Program-made: the position numbers and the translations under genes | Notes under the pieces: model-generated | Database searches by the model: none | The model's input: the letters and a program-made list of their open reading frames with translations, nothing else | Told to the model about the DNA's origin: nothing | DNA from: CAXMMR01 sp965198995 | GTDB taxonomy: Bacteria > Pseudomonadota > Alphaproteobacteria > Acetobacterales > Acetobacteraceae | Length of the DNA stretch: 64,000 bases | Assembly: GCA_965198995.1 (NCBI GenBank) | Contig: CBDAQG010000002.1 | Span: 1,178,001-1,242,000 of the forward strand | Reading direction: 5' to 3' | Shown here: positions 25,099 to 31,601 of the stretch, in pieces | Position numbering within the stretch: position 1 is the first letter of the stretch | Layout of the letters: each line of letters starts with the position of its first letter

Positions 25099-26498
25099 GG
25101 GCGAAGCCGGGCGACCAGCCTCGTCCAGCGCCGCGGCCAACGTCCGAACACCCTCGGCTGCCAGGCGGCGAACGCGGCGGCCTTGGTGATCTCGGACCGT
25201 GTCGGATAGGGCACGATGGCCGAGCCAAGGGCGAAGCTCGACGCCCTACCGGTGATCGCCTGCGACCAGGGCAGCAGCAGCTCGCCGGCGCGCGCACCGA
25301 CGATGGTCACGCCCACCACCTTGCCGCGGGCGCGGATCAGCTTGAGAAAGCCGGTGGGATCGCCCTCGGTGACCGCGCGGTCGTTGTCGGCGACGTCTTC
25401 GCGGGTCACCTCGATGCTCCTATGCGTGGCCCGGGCGTCCCGTTCGGTCAGCCCGATCTGCGCCAGCTCGGGATCAAGGTAGGTGACGCGCGGCAGGGCG
25501 CGCCAATCAACTTTCACCGGCAGGCCGGTCGCGACCTGCAGCGCGACCAGCGAGCCCTCGTAGCCGGCGACGTGGGTGAAGCGCGGCCCGGCGCGGCAGT
25601 CGCCGATGGCGAAAATGCGCCGGTTGCTGGTCCGCCGGCGCGCGTCGACGACGATGCCGTTCGCCGTGTGACGCACGACCGCCGCGTCCAGCCCAAGGGC
25701 GCCGATGTTGGCGCGGCGGCCGGCGGCGACCAGCAGGTGCGACCCGGAGACGCGGCGGCCGTCGGCCAGGGCGAGGACGATCTGGTCGCCCTGCTGCTTC
25801 GCCTGGACGATTTCGGCGCCGGACATCAGGCGGACGCCCTCCTGGTGCAGCCGCGCGAGCAGGATGGCCGCCGCGTCCTCGTCGGCATGGCCGAGCGGCT
25901 GGGCGGCCTCCACCACCGTCACGTCGCTGCCCAGGCGGCGGAAGGCCTGCGCCATCTCGCAGCCGATCGGGCCGCCGCCGAGGACCAGCAGGTGGCTGGG
26001 CAGCGCCTCGAGGTCGAACAGGGTTTCGTTGGTGAGATAGGGTGTTTGATCGAGGCCGGGGATCGGCGGGACCGCGGGCCGGGACCCGGTGGCGATGACG
26101 ATCCGCGGCGCCGACAGCCGGCGGTTGCCGGCCATGATCGAGCGCCCGTCGAGAAACTGCGCGGGCGCGCGGATCACCTCGATGCCGAGCGCCTCGAAGC
26201 GCTCCTGCGCATCGTGCGGCGCGATCGCCGCGATGGCGCCGTGCACGTGTTCTCGAACGCCGGCGAAGTCGACCTCCGGCGCGCCAAGCCGAATGCCGAG
26301 CCGCGATCCTTGCCGGCCGGCTTGCGCGCGGGCGGCGGCCGCGATCAGCGCCTTGGATGGCACGCAGCCGGTATGGAGGCACTCGCCTCCCATCGCGCCC
26401 TGCTCGATGAGCGCGACCTTCAGGCCGAACATCGCCGCGCCCCCGGCGGCGGTCAGCCCGGCCGCTCCGCCGCCGATGACGATCAGCTCATGGGTCAT
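25095..26498 (-). CDS. FAD-dependent pyridine nucleotide disulfide oxidoreductase
   Basis: A 467-residue flavoprotein of the dihydrolipoamide dehydrogenase / mercuric reductase class. The FAD site is 'ELIVIGGGAAGLTAAGGAAM', the redox-active pair is Cys40 and Cys45 ('GGECLHTGCVPSK'), the NAD(P)H site is 'LLVLGGGPIGCEMAQAFRRL' and the second FAD site is 'RRIFAIGDCRAGPRFTHVAG'. The C-terminal dimer domain ('RVTYLDPELAQIGLTE') lacks the active-site His-Glu pair of lipoamide dehydrogenases and has no terminal Cys pair of MerA, so the electron acceptor is open. The four-base overlap with the radical SAM gene implies coupled translation. A role in reducing an arsenic thiolate or the radical SAM enzyme is inference. 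Confidence 0.9.
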   Translation of the reverse strand: MTHELIVIGGGAAGLTAAGGAAMFGLKVALIEQGAMGGECLHTGCVPSKALIAAAARAQAGRQGSRLGIRLGAPEVDFAGVREHVHGAIAAIAPHDAQERFEALGIEVIRAPAQFLDGRSIMAGNRRLSAPRIVIATGSRPAVPPIPGLDQTPYLTNETLFDLEALPSHLLVLGGGPIGCEMAQAFRRLGSDVTVVEAAQPLGHADEDAAAILLARLHQEGVRLMSGAEIVQAKQQGDQIVLALADGRRVSGSHLLVAAGRRANIGALGLDAAVVRHTANGIVVDARRRTSNRRIFAIGDCRAGPRFTHVAGYEGSLVALQVATGLPVKVDWRALPRVTYLDPELAQIGLTERDARATHRSIEVTREDVADNDRAVTEGDPTGFLKLIRARGKVVGVTIVGARAGELLLPWSQAITGRASSFALGSAIVPYPTRSEITKAAAFAAWQPRVFGRWPRRWTRLVARLRP

Positions 26499-26516
26499 TG
26501 GTAAACACTCAGAAGA

Positions 26517-26660
26517 ACGGCCGGGACTTTGCCCCTGGACCCCATCGTCATGCGAACGCGTGCTTCGCGCGACGCCGGAGCCTTTGAAATCCATTCCTTA
26601 AGAAATGGGGTCTGGGGCCTCGGGCCCCAGCGGGTCCAGGGCAGAGCCCTGGCCTTTTTT
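26517..26660. repeat. Composite R1 element inside the arsenic operon
   Basis: The left arm (26517-26594) has 'GGGACTTTGCCCCTGGACCC' and 'AGCCTTTGAAATCCA'. The right arm (26606-26660) has GGGGCC-tcg-GGCCCC and CCAGGGC-aga-GCCCTGG. It sits exactly between the stop of the glycosyltransferase gene at 26659 and the start of the flavoprotein gene at 26498. It could end or stabilise the first half of the operon message. Confidence 0.75.
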
Positions 26661-27384
26661 ATCGGACTGAAGGGTAATCGCGTGCCAGCCGCGCGCGTGC
26701 GCCAAGAGCCCAGAGCATGCCGACCTTGAAGTAGATCCAGTTTGCCCGGATCGGCCCCCAGGCGGCGACCCGCCGGTCGGAGGTGTGGACCACGCGGTTG
26801 ACCAGCCGGATTCGTCCGAGCCGGATGAACTTGATGCACAGATCCGCCTCTTCCATGACCGGCAGGCCGGGGTCGCAGCCGCCGACGGCGAGGAAGTCGG
26901 CGCGGCGGAAGAACATCGCGTGGTCGCCGAACAGCAGCCGGACGCCACGCAGGAACAGATGCGGGCGGCAGAGAAGCGGCGCGTACCAGGTCTTGATCAA
27001 GTTGTGGAAGCTGGTGCCCCAGCGCGTCGTCCGCTCGCCGGCGATCAGCGGCGTGAAGCCGGCCAGCGCCGTCTGCGGGTCGGCCATCACCCGCTCGATC
27101 ACCGCGACCATGTCGTCGGGCGGCAGCGTGTCGGCGTGCAGCACGCAGACGAGCGCGCCGGTCGCCGCGTTCACGCCGGCATTGATCTGCACGCCCCGCC
27201 CCGTTGGCGACGCGACGACGCGCCAGCCCGCCGCGGCCGCGATGGCGACGCTGTCGTCGCTTGATCGGCCGTCGACGAGGATGATCTCGCATGGCGCCGG
27301 GTGCAGCGAGGCCAGGACACGGATCAGCCTGGGCAGCACCGACGCCTCGTTCAGCACCGGAATGACGATCGAGAGCTGGCTCAT
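26659..27384 (-). CDS. TIGR04283-type glycosyltransferase
   Basis: A 241-residue GT2-fold enzyme: 'LSIVIPVLNEASVLPRLIRV', 'EIILVDGRSSDDSVAIA', the metal-binding 'LHADTLPPDDM' and 'FGDHAMFFRRADFLAVGG', then 'LPVMEEADLCIKF'. The TIGR04283 family co-occurs with arsenosugar genes and is annotated as an arsenosugar-pathway glycosyltransferase. It overlaps the following TIGR04282 gene by four bases. The R1 element starts at its stop codon. The sugar donor and acceptor are not known. Confidence 0.87.
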   Translation of the reverse strand: MSQLSIVIPVLNEASVLPRLIRVLASLHPAPCEIILVDGRSSDDSVAIAAAAGWRVVASPTGRGVQINAGVNAATGALVCVLHADTLPPDDMVAVIERVMADPQTALAGFTPLIAGERTTRWGTSFHNLIKTWYAPLLCRPHLFLRGVRLLFGDHAMFFRRADFLAVGGCDPGLPVMEEADLCIKFIRLGRIRLVNRVVHTSDRRVAAWGPIRANWIYFKVGMLWALGARARLARDYPSVR

Positions 27385-27956
27385 GACGTGAGGCCCGGCC
27401 AGCGCGCCAGGTCTTCCGGACGGTCACAGTCGTGCAGCACCGGCAGACGGACGGGATCGATCCCGTGCGCGGCGAGGCGCGCGATCGTCTCGCCGGCGAC
27501 GGCGTCGCTGCTCCAAGGCATGTCGATGAACAGGCCCGGCAGGGGTTTGGCCAGGCCGAGCAGCCAGTAGCCGCCATCCGCCGCCGGCCCGATCACCGCG
27601 CCAGCCCGCTCGAGCGCCGCCGCGGCGGTGCGCAGGTGCCCGGCGGTCAGGTCCGGCGCGTCGCTGCCGATCAGCAGCACGGGTGGGCACGCGCGCGCCA
27701 GCCGCTCGCCGAGATCACCGGTTCCCTGATCGACGAGCGGAATGCCCGCCGCGAGCCAGGCGGCGAAGTCGCTGCTGGCCGCGCCGGTGGTCCTGACCTC
27801 GAACGGCAGACCGCTCGCCTGCATCGCGGCCAGCGTGCGTTCGACGAGGCGTCGATGCAGGCTGGCCGCTCCTGCCGCTCCCAGCGCCGGGATCAGCCGC
27901 GTCTTTGCGGCGCCCGGCGTGGGGTAGCGGGTGAACAATGCGATGCGCGGAGACAT
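27381..27956 (-). CDS. TIGR04282-type glycosyltransferase
   Basis: A 191-residue nucleotidyltransferase-like protein of the TIGR04282 family: 'IALFTRYPTPGAAKTRLIPA', 'CPPVLLIGSDAPDLTAGHLR' and 'AVIGPAADGGYWLLGL'. It pairs with TIGR04283 in arsenosugar loci and may prepare the sugar donor. ATG 27956 (MSPRIALF) is the first start that gives the family N-terminus; the longer reading upstream is Arg-rich noise that runs into the divergent gene. It is the first gene of the operon, with 44 bases to the divergent start, so both promoters must overlap. Confidence 0.87.
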   Translation of the reverse strand: MSPRIALFTRYPTPGAAKTRLIPALGAAGAASLHRRLVERTLAAMQASGLPFEVRTTGAASSDFAAWLAAGIPLVDQGTGDLGERLARACPPVLLIGSDAPDLTAGHLRTAAAALERAGAVIGPAADGGYWLLGLAKPLPGLFIDMPWSSDAVAGETIARLAAHGIDPVRLPVLHDCDRPEDLARWPGLTS

Positions 27957-28000
27957 GCGACCGCTATAGACGATCGCGCCGAGCGCACCACCTGCCGCAG

Positions 28001-28810
28001 ATGACCATCCTGGCTTTCCTGCCGCGCGGCGCGCGGACCGCCTTGGGCTTCCTTGGCGCCGCCGCGATCGGCGGGATTTGGCTTGGCGAGACCCGGCGGC
28101 CGCTGCGCCGGCAGACACGGCCGACGCTGCCGCGCAACCTGCGTAACCTGGCCATGGGGGCGATGTGTGCGGCTGTCATTGCCGCGGTGGAGACGCCCGC
28201 CGCACAGGCGGTGGCCCGCGGCAATGCGCGACGGCGCCGCGGCCTGGCGCATCTTGTGCCCTCGCCGCTGCGCGGCATCGCCGCCTTTCTTGCCATGGAT
28301 TACGGCTTCTATCTCTGGCACATCGCGACGCATCGGGTGCCGCTGCTCTGGCGGTTGCACCGCGTCCATCATGTCGACCCCGACATGGACATGTCGACCG
28401 CGATCCGGTTCCACCTGATGGACATGCTGGTGTCGCTGCCCTGGCGGCTCATCCAGGTGAGGATCAGCGGCATTTCGCCGGCTGGGCTCCATGCCTGGCA
28501 GCGGTTCTTTACGATGTCGGTTTTGTTTCATCATTCAAACTGGTCGCTGCCGCCGGGCTGGGATGAGCGGCTCTCGTGGCTGCTGACGACGCCCAGGATG
28601 CACGGCATCCATCACTCGGTGGTGCCGGCCGAGCGAGACAGCAACTGGTCGAGCGGCATCAGCATTTGGGACAGGCTGCATGGCACCTTTCGCGCCACTC
28701 CGCCGCCACATACGGTCATCATAGGAGTCGAGGACGACTTCGCAGCTGCCGACGTTCCGATCAGCGGGGCGTTGTTGGCGCCGTTTCGGCAGCATTTGGC
28801 TGGATCATAG
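28001..28810 (+). CDS. Sterol desaturase / fatty acid hydroxylase family protein
   Basis: A 269-residue membrane protein with the di-iron histidine pattern of this superfamily: 'HIATH', 'HRVHHVDPDMD' and 'HGIHHSVVP', plus 'HLMDMLVSLPWRL'. Several hydrophobic segments precede them. Such enzymes hydroxylate or desaturate membrane lipids. ATG 28001 gives the family N-terminus. It is divergent from the arsenic operon with a 44-base gap. A link to arsenolipid formation is tempting but unsupported. Confidence 0.85.
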   Translation: MTILAFLPRGARTALGFLGAAAIGGIWLGETRRPLRRQTRPTLPRNLRNLAMGAMCAAVIAAVETPAAQAVARGNARRRRGLAHLVPSPLRGIAAFLAMDYGFYLWHIATHRVPLLWRLHRVHHVDPDMDMSTAIRFHLMDMLVSLPWRLIQVRISGISPAGLHAWQRFFTMSVLFHHSNWSLPPGWDERLSWLLTTPRMHGIHHSVVPAERDSNWSSGISIWDRLHGTFRATPPPHTVIIGVEDDFAAADVPISGALLAPFRQHLAGS

Positions 28811-28906
28811 ATACGGCCGGACTTCGCGGACGGGATTGGCTACTGCGCGGCGCCTGGTTGAAGCAGTCACGTTGTGCACGACAAGATTACTTTAGCGTAT
28901 GGTCCA

Positions 28907-29332
28907 TCATTCGATCGCTTTGCAAACGGAGCACCGGTGTCTGCTGTGAAGCAGCATATACGGTAGGCGCCTGACCGGGATGGCGGCCTCAACCCGTTCT
29001 TTGTGCTGGAGCGCAGCAAAAGCCCACTCACGCAGTCCGGACAGTGCCGGACCGTTGACCTTCGAGTTGCCGCCGACGTAATCATGCAAGCTTCGGATGG
29101 AAGCTGCTACCGTCTTTGCCGTACCAGTTGTCGGGCGCCTGATCCGCACCATTGACGAACACCGTCTTCGCATCCCAATCGTCGTAGCGTGAGCGCGGCG
29201 AATATGCGCTGACCGTGTAATGGTCGTTCGACGAGCTAAAATCACGATCAACGGACCGCCCGCGGTGTTGGTGCAGCGCAGGATTGGAATGACCAGCTTA
29301 GCCAGATGCTTATTTGGATCTCCGGTCATCGG
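28907..29332 (-). pseudogene. Unrecognised gene with two compensating frameshifts
   Basis: One minus-strand frame reads 'MTGDPNKHLAKLVIPILRCT' at the start and 'LHDYVGGNSKVNGPALSGLR' later. Between them (about 29090-29250) it turns Arg/Thr-rich, while the neighbouring frame there reads a clean 'SNDHYTVSAYSPRSRYDDWD' and 'AKTVFVNGADQAPDNWYGKD' ending at 'FHPKLA' stop. Joining the three parts gives one continuous protein. I do not know the family. The frame leaves and returns, so total length is kept. Confidence 0.55.
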
Positions 29333-29397
29333 GACTCTTGCTCGAGAGTGGACTGTCCGGTATCGGCCGACGATCGTTCCAAAAGGATCTCTCAGTG

Positions 29398-30021
29398 ATG
29401 CCAAACGACTGTCGCAAGCTGCGGAACCGTCTGGCGCCCGTCGCTGTGGCCGCCTTCCTCGTGTTCGAAGTTGCCGCGTCGACCTACGGAGCCGCGGCTG
29501 AGGAACATTGCGATGTCACCTCGGCAGGAAAGGCTGACAACGCGAAGCTGAGCTTCCAGGCCTTCGATCAGGCCGGCACGTTGCCGTCGACTTGGCGGGC
29601 ACTCGACAATCGCCACTGCTACGGAGCGGCGATTGAGGCGATGGAAAGCTACCTCGTGGAGGGACCGGTGGGCACTCCAGAGGAGCGGAGCGACCTGCTG
29701 TTTCATCTCGGGCAGAGCCTCGGCATGGCTGGCCGAAACCAGGAAGCCGCGCTCGTCATCGCCGGCGCAAGGCGCGGCGGCATCGAGCCGGACGGCTTCG
29801 ACTGGGAGACCTACGTGGTCGGCACGTGGGCCTATTTCGTTCGCGACAAAACGCGGCTCGGCACGATGCGTGACAAGCTCGACAGGGAGCCCGGCAGAGG
29901 CAACAAGCTCAATACCACGGCCTTGACCGGCCTGATGGAGTGCTTCGATCAGCCTTACGAGACGGCTTACAGCAAGGCCTGCCGAGGACACCCCACAACC
30001 GGACCCGCAGCAGCACCATGA
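29398..30021 (+). CDS. Exported hypothetical protein
   Basis: A 207-residue protein from ATG 29398 (MPNDCRKLRN) with a signal peptide ('LAPVAVAAFLVFEVAASTYG', then AAA). The mature part is helical, with paired-helix text ('GTPEERSDLLFHLGQSLGMA', 'GRNQEAALVIAGARRGG') that may be TPR-like. Two Cys near the start of the mature part and two near the end could form disulfides. No family is recognised. Confidence 0.65.
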   Translation: MPNDCRKLRNRLAPVAVAAFLVFEVAASTYGAAAEEHCDVTSAGKADNAKLSFQAFDQAGTLPSTWRALDNRHCYGAAIEAMESYLVEGPVGTPEERSDLLFHLGQSLGMAGRNQEAALVIAGARRGGIEPDGFDWETYVVGTWAYFVRDKTRLGTMRDKLDREPGRGNKLNTTALTGLMECFDQPYETAYSKACRGHPTTGPAAAP

Positions 30022-30328
30022 TTGAGGAGCCGCCTGACGGCTAAGTTGGAGCGCCAGCTTAACTCAGCTTTGGGACCTCGGTTGAACTCATCGTCTGTGT
30101 TCTCGCGCAGAACTAGATCTTGACGCGTCAGGCTTGTCACCTTGACGAGCGGCCGGCTGACTTGAGCAGTTCGAACGTCAGTCGCGCAGCTTGTGTCCGC
30201 TTCTGCCACCCGGTATTCCCTACAGGGGACGGTCCGCTGTCGGCCAAAGCCTGACATCACGTTTGGCGCGAGCCAGTTTTGCTTGACGTCGGATGCTGCG
30301 GTCGCCCCCTGGCGAGGCGGTGGGATGC
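30022..30328. other. Intergenic region, nothing recognised
   Basis: About 300 bases between convergent genes. A short minus-strand frame is open, but it has no ribosome site or known protein pattern. No strong hairpin with a T-tract is seen. Confidence 0.4.
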
Positions 30329-30634
30329 CTATCCCGTTTCCTGCGCCTTCCGCACCCTGTCCAGTACCGCCTCATGCGTCACCAGTATTCGCCGCAGCGT
30401 CGGTTTTCCTTTGTCACTCGCCTCCGCGATGCCCTCGTGCAGTTCCTCGATCCCCGTCATCATCTGTTCGGCCAAGCCAGATAGCCGCTCCTGTAGCTGC
30501 TCGCCGTCATCCTCGAGTTCGGAGGCCCAGATCGCCAGCACACGGGAGAGTTCGGTGGTAGCGCGGTCAGGTGGGACGCCCGCTTGCAGGAGCTTGATGA
30601 GAGGCGCCAGTTCGGACGCAGGGGAGCGGGACAT
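30329..30634 (-). CDS. Small helical hypothetical protein
   Basis: A 101-residue, almost entirely helical protein from ATG 30634: 'ELAPLIKLLQAGVPPDRATT', 'WASELEDDGEQLQERLSGLA', 'EQMMTGIEELHEGIAEASDK'. The heptad-like spacing suggests a coiled coil. The codon third positions are G/C-rich, as in real genes here. The ribosome site is weak. No family is recognised. Confidence 0.5.
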   Translation of the reverse strand: MSRSPASELAPLIKLLQAGVPPDRATTELSRVLAIWASELEDDGEQLQERLSGLAEQMMTGIEELHEGIAEASDKGKPTLRRILVTHEAVLDRVRKAQETG

Positions 30635-30939
30635 GTTTGGGAAGGTAGATAAGCGGACCAAGTGTGGCTAGCCCTGAACTCGGGGGCGACGAGCGGCCAA
30701 TTCGGGTCGAGCACGGCGGTAGCCTAAGTGGTCGATCTAATTCTGGGGAGGCTGTGCACGGCGTGCGCATGTCGATTTTGCGACATGGGCTGATTATTGG
30801 AGGGCAGAGAGTGCGGCGTGCTGATCGCGCCAGTCGGCAACGCCGCTGGAGACTTACCGAGCGGTGCTCAGCGGCACCCCCTTGTCAGGGACGGGATGGC
30901 TGGTGCTAAACGGCGACTTGGTTAGGACTTTTGGCACTG
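30635..30939. other. Intergenic region, nothing recognised
   Basis: No supported gene or element. It precedes the wreck of an ATPase locus. Confidence 0.4.
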
Positions 30940-30959
30940 GCGCTGGCTTGTCAGCCGGG

Positions 30960-31430
30960 AGCGAGGTCGAGGTGCCGCAGTCCCCGATACGCTGGCCAAA
31001 CTGATCGACGACGCGTGGGACATCGTCTGCCACGCGCTGACTGGCCAGCGCCGGTAAAACTGGTCCGGCTTCTGCTCGAGCGCTACGGTCACGTCAGTGG
31101 TGAGTGCTTGGACTTTCCGCCTGAACTGCCCGGCCGGGTCGCTGAGCGAAGGGACAAACAGCTCTTTGTTGGCCTCCGTCTGGTCTCGATCGCCTTGGAG
31201 GCTGAGGCTGAGGCTGCCGAGCCCATGCCGTTCATCGCCGACGACTTTCTGAGCAACCTCGACGATGAGTGCGCCGCCGCAGCGCTCCGGCTACCTGACG
31301 GCTTCCGGCAAAACGACGCAGGTGATCCTGTTCACGCATCACCGGCGCTTCCTGGGCCCCGTCCAGCCCGGTACAGCCTCGGTTCACCGGCTGTCACGGG
31401 CGTTGGCAGCACAAAATACGCAAGCCATGT
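30960..31430 (+). pseudogene. Remnant of a YhaN-type AAA ATPase locus with large internal deletion
   Basis: From about 31048 the text 'KLVRLLLERYGHVSGECLDF' matches the opening of YhaN/SMC-like ATPases. It runs straight into 'KQLFVGLRLVSIALEAEAEA' and 'MPFIADDFLSNLDDECAAAA', the Walker B/C-terminal end of the same kind of protein; after a frameshift near 31290 it ends in 'ASGKTTQVILFTHHRRFL'. The Walker A region and the whole coiled coil are missing. Just upstream, 'TLAKLIDDAWDIVCHALTGQ' and a stop may be the end of its usual exonuclease partner; that part is uncertain. Confidence 0.65.
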
Positions 31431-31601
31431 CGCACTTCATTCATGACAAGAAATGGTTGTGGATCCTTACCTACATCTGCAGAATGCACGGCGGATGCAG
31501 CATTCTGCGAAGCGGTAACGGCTTATGGTTCCTTGGAAGAACTCTTGACGCGTAATTGGTTTCCTCGTTCAGAGTTGTGGCCACTGGAGCGTGATTTCCG
31601 A

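Noticed and set aside
26496..26594. N-terminal extension of the flavoprotein through the R1 arm
   Set aside because: The extra 32 residues are encoded by the repeat, and the family N-terminus starts at Met 26498.
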